64,000 nucleotides of DNA from Hippasteria phrygiana (taxonomy: Eukaryota > Echinodermata > Asteroidea > Valvatida > Goniasteridae), in the NCBI GenBank assembly GCA_037893225.1, contig JAZGUH010000323.1:868001-932000 (forward strand), given 5' to 3'. Both the position numbers and the translations under genes were made by a program. The notes beneath the pieces were generated by a model. The model was not told the origin of the DNA, searched no databases, and worked only from the letters and a program-made list of their open reading frames with translations. The first letter of the stretch is position 1. Each line of letters starts with the position of its first letter. This document shows positions 56,833 to 62,531 of this stretch, piece after piece.

Positions 56833-57861
56833 TGAATGAGTAAAGCAAGTCCATACCCCAGGGAATTTGACATGCATGGAGCAATAAATAGACGGTAACA
56901 TGTACACAGATGTTGGCCGGAAAGAAAATAAACATTGCGAGGTTTGAATTTTCTCTACAAGTTTTAACTCTGGGAAGCCGCCGATGATTGCAACATGTAG
57001 CGCCAGATCTAAGCTATACATACATGTCAAAATTACTGCATTTGGTTGATATTTCATGCAATTATGAATGAGTAAAGCAAGTCCATACCCCAGGGAATTT
57101 GACATGCAAGGAGCAATAAATAGACGGTAATATGTACACAGATGTTGGCCGGAAAGAAAATAAACATTGCGAGGTTTGAATTTTCTCCACAAGTGTTAAC
57201 TCTAAGAAGCCGCCGATGATTGCAACATGTAGCGCCAGATCTAAGCTATCCATACATGTCAAAATTACTGCATTTGGTTGATATTTCATGCAATTATGAA
57301 TGAGTAAAGCAAGACCATACCCCAGGGAATTTGACAGGCATGGAGCAATAAATAAAAGGTAATATGCACACAGATGTTGGCCGGAAAGAAAATAAACATT
57401 GCGAGGTTTGAATTTTCTCCACAAGTTTTAACTCTAGGAAGCCGCCGATGATTGCAACATGTAGCGCCAGATCTAAGCTATCCATACATGTCAAAATTAC
57501 TGAATTTGGTTGATATTTCATGCAATTATGAATGAGTAAAGCAAGTCCATACCCCAGGGAATTTGACATGCATGGAGCAATAAATAGACGGTAACATGTA
57601 CACAGATGTTGGCCGGAAAGAAAATAAACATTGCGAGGTTTGAATTTTCTCCACAAGTTTTAACTCTAGGAAGCCGCCGATGATTGCAACATGTAGCGCC
57701 AGATCTAAGCTATCCATACATGTCACAATTACTGCATTTGGTTGATATTTCATGCAATTATGAATGAGTAAAGCAAGTCCATACCCCAGGGAATTTGACA
57801 TGCATGGAGCAATAAATAGACGGTAATATGTACACAGATGTTGGCCGGAAAGAAAATAAAC

Positions 57862-57864
57862 ATT
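57862..57864. other. Target-site duplication ATT (left copy)
   Basis: ATT of the satellite word AAACATTGCG ends the left block. The same ATT starts the right block at 62,529-62,531. Confidence 0.7.
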
Positions 57865-57944
57865 TAGACTGTAGGGCATGGGCCTGAAATCCTTTCAGAA
57901 AGCGATTTTTGTTCTCCAACGTTTGGGGGGGACACACAATATGG
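57865..57944 (+). repeat. Left terminal inverted repeat of the 4.66-kb element
   Basis: Starts TAGACTGTAGGGCAT. Further in, TTGTTCTCC (57,909-57,917) and GGGGGGGACACACAATAT (57,925-57,942) correspond to TTGTTCTCT and GGGGGGACACAATAT in the reverse complement of the right end. The inner part aligns only with gaps. Confidence 0.8.
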
Positions 57945-58781
57945 CTCAAATGGTAGATAGCATGTGTATAATCAAGGATTCACTTGATCCCACGCTCAAA
58001 AATTGCACATTAATGTGTAATTCCCGAAATAATCTTCACATTTTTCACTTTAAAGAAAAACATAAGAAAAACAGCGCCCTCGCTTGACCAAAAATATATT
58101 GAAAAAATATATCAAGCTCAGTATATTGTGCCTCAAATATTATGATACGATGGGAATTTCTTTTTCATGTTCAAGGAAATTATTAATTTGTTTTATATAG
58201 TAAACACAGCTATGTGAATTGTTATTTTCAAAGATTTTATAGGTATTCTATTATTTTTACCAGATTAATTTTCGTCAAATATGGTTCGACTTATTGTTAT
58301 TGAAATTTAATGAAAATGTTTTGTTGAGGCATTATAATCCCCACATTTTTTCGCCGATAAAGCTGGAGTACACAAACTACATGTACGTGGGTTTGAAAAG
58401 GTGTAATATGTGATTTTGCTTCATATTTTTTATTAGGTCATTTTTAAGTTCACTGAGGTTAATGTAAAATGAAATATTTTTGGCTTAACGCATGTAGAAA
58501 CTATTTGTTTGCATTGAACTAAAAAATATAACACATCTCGGGGGGGGGGGGGGGGGGGGGGGGTCCTCAACATTTGCCAATAAGTAGATTAGGAATTTCA
58601 AAACATGTGCATACACATGTATTATTAAAGTATTTCCTTCAAGTATTTCCATGCGTTTTCTTGTGTTATCCATGCTTTCAGTAAAATTCACTATGAACAG
58701 AATTAATTCAAACATGCCACTTGATTGACAATTATATAGAATTACCTGTTAAGATAAATCAATAGGATCACTTATTACAAG
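57945..58781. other. Non-coding interior of the transposon, left part
   Basis: AT-rich sequence with ATATAT-type runs around 58,095-58,115 and the G24 tract. Open frames are under about 80 codons, and one of them is a proline run produced by G24. I see no RNA gene or further coding exon. The 3' end of the minus-strand gene, if it exists, should lie here or to the right. Confidence 0.6.
58540..58563. repeat. Homopolymer G24
   Basis: An uninterrupted run of 24 G after ACACATCTC. It can form quadruplex or triplex structures and is prone to length errors in sequencing. Confidence 0.95.
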
Positions 58782-58814
58782 TTTTAGACTTTATGGCAAA
58801 TGCCATGTCTAAAA
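58782..58814. other. Hairpin TTTTAGAC/GTCTAAAA with inner ATGGCA/TGCCAT
   Basis: Two perfect stem segments of 8 and 6 bp are separated by a 3-nt bulge (TTT) and closed by a 2-nt loop. An AT-rich hairpin in otherwise featureless sequence. Confidence 0.65.
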
Positions 58815-59250
58815 GTTTGATCCACACAATTCTCCAAGTGTGCGAACATTTTTAGGTACACAAAATAGAGGGTTGCAAAAATTCATAAAAACATTTTGTT
58901 ATCTGTTGAAGAAAATGTGTTCATTGAAAAAAATGCTATTTTTTTCAAAAAGCATGGATAATATTTATTTGCAATTTATGAAAAATTTCTTATAAGGTCT
59001 AAAGAAATCAACACAACCCTCAAAAAGGTGAACGACATCAGTGGTAACATTACCTCAGTTGCATTACTTGTCATGTTTCAACCGGACACAAAATAATAAT
59101 TACATTGTATAAACAATATACATGTACGTGCAGCTTTTGTAGTTTACAAGTAGTCTTTGTAAGAAGCATTCCTTTGGCATTTTGGAAATCAAACATTTCC
59201 AATCTGATGAAAAAACAGAGCCCTGTGTGTCCTAATATCATTCTGCTATT
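58815..59250. other. Non-coding interior of the transposon, no feature recognised
   Basis: AT-rich sequence with several A- and T-runs and a TACATGTACGTG word near 59,119. No supported gene, splice pair or repeat structure. Confidence 0.6.
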
Positions 59251-59254
59251 TTAA

Positions 59255-59479
59255 TTTCAAATAAGGGTTTGCCCTTCCCGACTTAGTATTACATGCATTA
59301 CAATTAGCACTGCATGCTCAGTGCTTTCCAGTCTATGTGAGGTATAAAACATCACATACTATTTGGGTGGAATTCGAACCCACAACCTTCCACTCTTGTG
59401 CAGATGGGATCACTGGCAAATTTGATCCCTAGGCTATATCGCATGCAGTCAGCTGGAAGGGCTAACCCTTATATTTGAG
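59255..59479 (-). mobile_element. 225-bp TTAA-flanked inverted-repeat element with tRNA-like core
   Basis: TTAA occurs at 59,251-59,254 and 59,480-59,483. Inside, the left end reads TTTCAAATAAGGGTTTGCCC and the reverse complement of the right end reads CTCAAATATAAGGGTTAGCC, so the ends are inverted repeats of about 25 bp with one indel. TTAA target duplications are typical of piggyBac-type elements. The minus-strand core has TAGCCTAGGG (A-box-like, near 59,435), CCCATCTGCACAAGAGTGG and GTGGGTTCGAATTCCACC (B-box-like with one extra T, near 59,365-59,383), as in tRNA-derived SINEs. It is too diverged to be a working tRNA gene. It could be a MITE that absorbed a SINE, or a SINE-like family that gained inverted ends. 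Confidence 0.7.
59306..59325. other. Hairpin AGCACTG-6 nt-CAGTGCT
   Basis: A perfect 7-bp stem with the loop CATGCT, inside the TTAA-flanked element. Confidence 0.7.
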
Positions 59480-59605
59480 TTAATATTACAATGACGCAAA
59501 TCACAACAATTTCTCATTAGGTGCAAATACCTTAATTTTCTTTTCATTCCAATAGCATATTCTCTTCATGTCTATCCATTATTTATAGCTGATTTATAAT
59601 TATAT

Positions 59606-59772
59606 AAAGCCACAGTTAGCAACTTGTTCTCTACAAAGTTTGTTACATTGTTGAATGTGGATTGCTATCCTGGACTGGACTATTAACAGGATCAATGTTT
59701 TATTATCCACTGATAAAATGCGTACCTCAACATTTGTTTCTTGTTGACAGTTTAAAAAGTATTTTGTGAGGC
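59606..59772. repeat. Duplicated segment, copy 1 (decayed second exon end)
   Basis: This is the paralogous copy of 60,002-60,156. It retains a donor-like GTTGAG|GTACGC on the minus strand (last exon base 59,726) and a frame reading KYFLNCQQETNVEVRIL, against KYALNCTQETNVEVHIF in the other copy. No clear acceptor precedes it, so it is either an alternative exon end or a relic. Confidence 0.8.
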
Positions 59773-60001
59773 GGATTTGATTGAACAAATTCTATCAACA
59801 CATCCGAATTGTAACATTACCTTATTTCAAGATTGTTTTTTCAAAGTGCCTATTTTGCTTTTATTTTTAAGCTTAAAATTGTTATCTAAACAATTTAAAA
59901 ACCAAATCTCTCAGGCAATACACATCTGCCATTACACCTTTAAAAATGTAACTTGAAAATATGGTAATCGAGCTACATGTACCGTAATCTTGAAAATATG
60001 A
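59773..60001. other. Spacer between the duplicated exon ends
   Basis: Contains a short direct repeat CTTGAAAATATG (59,952-59,963 and 59,991-60,002). No other feature was recognised. Confidence 0.6.
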
Positions 60002-60156
60002 AAAAGCCAGAGTTTCCAACTTGTTCTCAACAAAGTTTGTTACATTGTGGATTGCTATCCTGGATTGGACTATTAACATAATTAAAGTTTTCCCACCGAA
60101 AAATGTGTACCTCAACGTTTGTTTCTTGTGTGCAGTTTAAGGCGTATTTCTTAGGC
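60002..60156. repeat. Duplicated segment, copy 2 (includes the end of exon 2 and its donor)
   Basis: AACTTGTTCTC.ACAAAGTTTG, TGTGGATTGCTATCCTGGA, GGACTATTAACA and the donor-proximal GTACCTCAACGTTTGTTTCT are shared with 59,606-59,772. The offset is about 385-396 bp. This copy has a 7-bp gap (TGTGG against TGTTGAATGTGG). Confidence 0.85.
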
Positions 60157-60597
60157 ATCGCGAGTCTGGAACCAGGTAGTATACCGTCACTGCCATCATA
60201 ATCTGCTACGAAACACCTCGTTATGTCAGACGATTTCCCACCCAAATCCTTCCAAATTTGTACACTTTCTAAAAACTTTGTCCACGATGTCTCAGTTATT
60301 GGTTTGATGTCTTCATAAACTTCAGATAAATGTGCATAGCATTTTAATTTGGTGGACTCTTGTTTCATTTTCGTTACGAGTATCGGCCATATTGACTTAA
60401 GACGATTTTTTTGACGTTGCCACTGGTTTGGACGTCCCATGGGTAGTATTAAAACAGCTATGTTCATTGTTTTGACGTTGCCACTGGTTTCGACGTCCCA
60501 CATGTGGTAATAACAGCCATGTTCATCAGCTACAAAATCTGTTTGTTCAGCAGGCTCAGTGTCTGAAGCACTCTCTTGTCCGTGCACCGGCGTTGAT
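60111..60597 (-). CDS. Putative second coding exon, unknown protein (about 162 codons)
   Basis: The acceptor CCTTTGTTTTTGCAG|ATC at 60,599-60,598 has a strong pyrimidine tract. The exon runs 487 bp to a donor-like GTTGAG|GTACAC (last exon base 60,111) and ends on a codon boundary; if unspliced the frame continues to a stop at 60,027-60,029. The protein starts STPVHGQESASDTEPAEQTD, an acidic, Ser/Thr-rich linker. A segment DFVADEHGCYYHMWDVETSG with a shifted-frame repeat follows, then a basic stretch (QRQKNRLKSIWPILVTKMKQ), then CYAHLSEVYEDIKPITETSW continuing KFLESVQIWKDLGG, and CFVADYDGSDGILPGS near the end. The Cys/His spacing and the SWxKFxxxxxxWxxL pattern could mark a small folded, possibly zinc-binding domain; this is an impression, not an assignment. 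No transposase catalytic signature is seen. The gene may be the transposon's own or a captured host fragment. Confidence 0.5.
60414..60473 (-). repeat. Interspersed 66-bp unit, copy A (tandem to copy B, 61-bp period)
   Basis: GACGTTGCCACTGGTTT recurs at 60,413 and 60,474, so copies A and B are tandem with a 61-bp period. Copy A is the most diverged (CCCATGGGTAGTATTAAAA in the middle). It is read in the same frame as the exon 1 copy (MNIAV and MKMAV). Confidence 0.7.
60475..60540 (-). repeat. Interspersed 66-bp unit, copy B (inside exon 2)
   Basis: The minus strand contains GATTTTGTAGCTGATGAACA, ATGGCTGTTATTACCACATG, GACGTC and AAACCAGTGGCAACGTC. In exon 2 it is read in the frame giving DFVADEHGCYYHMWDVETSG, a different frame from the one used in exon 1. 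Confidence 0.75.
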
Positions 60598-60847
60598 CTG
60601 CAAAAACAAAGGAAATACACACAACACATTAAAACTGAAATGTTTATTAAATGTATATTTCGGCCCAAAAATATCAGCCACCAGGTCAACCGTTATTATT
60701 ATCAGAAGGGTAAATTAATAGAAATGCAAACCCTTATTTAAATAAACATAACACCGATGCAAGACAATATAATAACATTAGTGTGTAAATTCTTTTCAAC
60801 ATTCTATTCCCAACAAAGCTGATTTTCAACAAAGCTGTTTTGTTCAG

Positions 60848-60873
60848 CCCCCCCCCCCCCCCCCCCCCCCCCC
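60848..60873. repeat. Homopolymer C26
   Basis: An uninterrupted run of 26 C after TGTTCAG, inside the predicted intron. It lies in opposite orientation to G24 at 58,540, about 2.3 kb away. Confidence 0.95.
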
Positions 60874-61569
60874 GAAGGATCTGTTTGCAGTATACATGTA
60901 TACAGCCTGAAAAAAAAAACACCCAGACAGGTTGTGGAATAAATTCAGTTTTCGGAACTTTGTGCATTTGTCAGTTCAAAAATTGGCCAGGGGTTTCCCT
61001 ATGGGTGGTGAACCCAATAAAACAGTTTGCATGAATATGATAATTAAGATATAAATTATCTTATTCATAACAAATGTGTATAATTAGTGCAACCAAAATG
61101 AATGCCTGCAGTCAAGCTTCATATTTAAAAAAAAAAAAAAAAATTGTATTGCAAAAAGCGCTTGTGCGCTACAAGCGTTTTGCTGGAGCAAACGTTTTAA
61201 CTGAAAATTTAATTTCACAGAAAGTGAAACTTCCAAGTTCTAAACACTCCCGTTCATAAATTGCGAGTTTATCTAGGGGGCCTACCCGTTACAAAGTTAG
61301 AAGAGAAATTTATTTCAGCGTGATTTTCCGATTTTATTTTGAAGTGCACAATGAACCCTTTGAAAATGCCCCCCAGCAAAATATTATAAGAAAACAATTT
61401 TCTGACAAACTTGCAGCTGGGTAATGGGTAGCCTATGTAACATTGTAAGTAGAGACTAGAGATAATACTAATAGGCCTAATGGTTTATCAGAATTTATCA
61501 ACTTTAAAGAAATTCTTCAATGTTAAATTGGAATTTTCCGAGATGTATTCAAGTGCGCCACATTAGCAT
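60874..61569. other. Intronic sequence, no gene recognised
   Basis: Contains the A17 tract and an imperfect inverted pair AAAAAGCGCTTG / CAAGCGTTTTG near 61,153-61,183. The AGGCCTA word occurs near 61,474. Short frames here are not supported. Confidence 0.55.
61127..61143. repeat. A17 tract
   Basis: Seventeen A after ATATTT. It could be the tail of an old retroposed copy, but I see no target duplication around it. Confidence 0.9.
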
Positions 61570-61579
61570 GGTCGGCATG

Positions 61580-61668
61580 TAGACCAGGTTGGACTCCTCA
61601 GTATCTTCATTACATTGCACTACTACTACTGTGTAATGCAATGAAATAAGGACGTCCAACCTGGGCTA
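61580..61668. mobile_element. 89-bp foldback MITE with 10-bp flanking repeat
   Basis: The left end TAGACCAGGTTGGAC and the reverse complement of the right end TAGCCCAGGTTGGAC match at 14 of 15 positions. Inner arms TTCATTACATTGCAC and GTGTAATGCAATGAA are also near-complementary, so the element folds almost end to end. GGTCGGCATG flanks it on both sides (61,570-61,579 and 61,669-61,678), which looks like a target duplication. A 9-10-bp duplication is usual for Mutator-like elements and 8 bp for hAT. There is no coding capacity. Confidence 0.7.
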
Positions 61669-61888
61669 GGTCGGCATGATGGTTTAGGCGACTCGGCAGA
61701 TTTTGTGCCCAATTTCCGGACACCGCCGTTTTTTTATTTCGGAATAAATTTCATGACACCGAAGTTGTTCACAGAGGTTAAATAGCAAGCAATATAAGGT
61801 AAAAGTACCAGTATTTCACTGAATGAATTTGATGTTTTTGTCAACAAAGAAGTTTGGCAACATTGCATGAGTAAAGTTAGGGTGCAAG

Positions 61889-61910
61889 GGCCTAACGCTA
61901 ACGTTAGGCC
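61889..61910. other. Hairpin GGCCTAACG-CTAA-CGTTAGGCC
   Basis: A perfect 9-bp stem with a 4-nt loop, in the predicted intron about 105 bp from the exon 1 donor. It contains the AGGCCTA word. Confidence 0.8.
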
Positions 61911-62015
61911 TACGTACTGTGCGCCACGTTCACGACGTTAGGGAAAACCACCAACATGACTAATGTGGGGCTAGTACTCGTTTGAAAATAAAAAATAAAT
62001 AAACTCAATGCTTAC

Positions 62016-62209
62016 CCGCAGCTGACAAGGTTTAGGTTTGCTTCTTGTTTCTGCTTTCCAAGTAAGGAGAGCCCGTTTCTGTTTGTAGAATCGTTGGAAT
62101 TTGGTACTGGATGAGCATTTGCGATGAAAACCGTCATGGCGGTCATTTTGTTTACGTACGTTGCCACTGGTTTTGACGTCTCGCGTGTGGCCATAACAGC
62201 CATTTTCAT
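62016..62209 (-). CDS. Putative first coding exon of the transposon-borne gene
   Basis: The frame opens at ATG 62,209-62,207, two codons after an in-frame TAG. A second in-frame ATG at 62,203 has A at -3 and G at +4 and may be the better start. The exon encodes 64 codons plus two bases and ends at a good donor, CTGCGG|GTAAGC (last exon base 62,016). Without splicing the frame stops at once, at TAA in the donor itself. Joined to the acceptor at 60,598 the split codon is GG|A and the reading continues in frame for another 162 codons, which is the main support for the model. The peptide begins MKMAVMATRETSKPVATYVN, is rich in N, S and K, and has no domain I recognise, no signal peptide and no membrane segment. 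The overlapping frame that reads DFVANENGCYGHTRDVKTSG resembles exon 2, but after the same splice it stops within 14 codons. Confidence 0.5.
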
Positions 62210-62223
62210 TGGCTACAAAATCG
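62158..62223 (-). repeat. Interspersed 66-bp unit, copy C (overlaps the predicted start codon)
   Basis: The minus strand contains GATTTTGTAGCCAATGAAAA, then ATGGCTGTTATGGCCACA, GACGTC and AAACCAGTGGCAACGT. It aligns over its whole length with 60,475-60,540 and, less well, with 60,414-60,473. It contains the CCAAT, YY1-like and CRE-like words described for the promoter region. Confidence 0.75.
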
Positions 62224-62330
62224 CTTTCTATTTGCGCATGAAATTTAGTATCCAATGAACGCCAAGCCAAAAGTGACAAAGATCGCGAGGTACGAGAAAC
62301 CCGATTTCATTGGACAAACACACGCACGAC
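62200..62330 (-). promoter_or_regulatory. Promoter-like region of the minus-strand gene (CCAAT boxes, CpG-rich)
   Basis: Reading on the minus strand from the right terminal repeat there are CCAAT at about 62,315-62,311, an opposite-orientation CCAAT around 62,250, and GCCAATG at about 62,213-62,207, just before AAAATGGCTG. The latter resembles the YY1 core, and GACGTC near 62,175-62,180 is CRE-like. CpG is locally dense (CTCGCGATC, GGCGTT, ACACGCGAG). CCAAT, YY1-type and CRE-type elements often occur in TATA-less promoters. No clear TATA box was seen. The assignment rests on motif clustering and on position upstream of the predicted exon 1. Confidence 0.4.
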
Positions 62331-62460
62331 TGATTCTGTATGATATTATTCCGCACAAAATAGATACTTTTTTATCATCAAAATTACATAACATGCGAGA
62401 CCTATGAATGCGGGATCAACACAAATAATAACTATTGTATTGTTAACTTGCTTTAGAGAG
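62331..62460. other. Sequence between promoter-like region and right terminal repeat
   Basis: AT-rich sequence including TACTTTTTTATCATC and ACAAATAATAAC. This is the expected place for upstream regulatory sequence of the minus-strand gene, but no specific element was recognised. Confidence 0.4.
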
Positions 62461-62528
62461 TTATATTGTGTCCCCCCTCTGCCGAAGAGAACAAGGCTGA
62501 ACGATACGAACGGATGCCCCACGGTCTA
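62461..62528 (-). repeat. Right terminal inverted repeat of the 4.66-kb element
   Basis: On the minus strand it starts TAGACCGTGGGGCAT at 62,528 and reaches GGGGGGACACAATAT near 62,463. It is shorter than the left repeat by about 10 bp of gaps. Confidence 0.8.
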
Positions 62529-62531
62529 ATT
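62529..62531. other. Target-site duplication ATT (right copy)
   Basis: This is the second copy of ATT, followed directly by GCGAGG, restoring the satellite phase. With only 3 bp, chance contributes. The in-phase continuation of the satellite is the stronger evidence. Confidence 0.7.

Larger units (their letters stand above)
1..57864. repeat. 232-bp satellite array, left block (about 249 monomers, HOR-organised)
   Basis: The same 232-bp unit repeats head to tail without a break. Landmarks such as CAATTATGAATGAGTAAAGC, GATGTTGGCCGG and GAAGCCGCCGATGATTGC recur every 232 bp. The monomer at 236-467 counts to 232 bp with 90 G+C (about 39%). Most monomers differ at a limited set of positions: AAGTCC/AAGACC, GACATGC/GACAGGC, AATAGACGG/AATAAAAGG/AATAGAAGG, TAACATG/TAATATG, CTCCACAAG/CTCAGCAAG/CTCCACACG, CTGCATTTGG/CTGAATTTGG. 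These variants come in recurring combinations, so the array is made of monomer types in higher-order repeats. Each monomer contains several ACATGT palindromes. I found no match to the CENP-B box consensus. The block starts before position 1 and is cut at its right end by a transposon. Length, HOR organisation and recent multimer duplications fit a centromeric or other heterochromatic satellite; that role is an inference. Confidence 0.98.
60598..62015 (-). other. Predicted GT..AG intron, 1,418 bp
   Basis: The donor GTAAGC (62,015-62,010) and the acceptor TTTGTTTTTGCAG (ending 60,598) are both close to consensus. The intron holds the C26 homopolymer, an A17 tract, an 89-bp foldback element and a 9-bp-stem hairpin. 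A short plus-strand frame through the C tract encodes only proline runs and is not a gene. Confidence 0.5.
57865..62528 (-). mobile_element. 4.66-kb TIR DNA transposon inserted in the satellite (unassigned superfamily)
   Basis: This is the only non-satellite DNA in the window, and it interrupts one monomer at AAACATT^GCGAGG. The left end reads TAGACTGTAGGGCAT and the reverse complement of the right end reads TAGACCGTGGGGCAT, 13 of 15 identical. Similarity continues inward for about 70-80 bp with gaps, including TTGTTCTC and GGGGGGACACA followed by ATAT on both sides. ATT flanks both ends (57,862-57,864 and 62,529-62,531) where the uninterrupted satellite has it once, so a 3-bp target duplication is the simplest reading. 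A 3-bp duplication is known for PIF/Harbinger and CACTA-type elements among others, but the TAGAC termini are not ones I can assign. A spliced minus-strand gene starts near the right end. No recognisable full-length transposase is visible, so the copy is probably non-autonomous or decayed. Strand follows the internal gene. Confidence 0.85.

Noticed and set aside
1..57864. CRISPR-like periodic repeat
   Set aside because: The units are contiguous 232-bp homologous monomers with no unique spacers, no short palindromic repeat and no cas genes.
4..57879. Hundreds of overlapping minus-strand frames of about 120 codons repeating every 232 bp
   Set aside because: They start at TTG rather than ATG, overlap each other by about 130 bp, shift frame at every monomer (232 is not a multiple of 3) and are broken in any monomer with a 1-bp change. 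They are a by-product of the satellite sequence, not genes.
57878..58087. Plus-strand 69-codon frame at the left end of the transposon
   Set aside because: It starts within the terminal inverted repeat, has no recognisable motif and is of chance length for this composition.
58485..58715. Minus-strand 76-codon frame with a proline run (and the similar plus-strand frame at 60,840-61,034)
   Set aside because: The proline runs are translations of the G24 and C26 homopolymers.
59355..59440. Functional tRNA gene on the minus strand
   Set aside because: The A-box and B-box words are degenerate (extra T in GGTTCGAATTCC) and the acceptor and D stems do not pair convincingly; read as part of a tRNA-derived repeat.
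60598..60689. Extension of exon 2 to an ATG at 60,689 (frame starting MTWWLIFLG)
   Set aside because: This part lies upstream of a strong TTTGTTTTTGCAG acceptor and reads as hydrophobic low-information sequence; it is more likely intron. It could be used only if transcription starts inside the intron.
61127..61143. Poly(A) tail of a retroposed element
   Set aside because: No target duplication or recognisable retroposon body on either side.
61971..62279. 102-codon minus-strand frame containing DFVANENGCYGHTRDVKTSG
   Set aside because: The similarity to exon 2 comes from the shared 66-bp unit. Joined at the same splice sites, this frame stops within 14 codons, whereas the ATG-62,209 frame stays open.
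62461..62528. U6 or 5S RNA relic at the right end (words such as CTTCGGCAGA on the minus strand)
   Set aside because: The similarity is only a few bases and is explained by the terminal inverted repeat shared with the left end.
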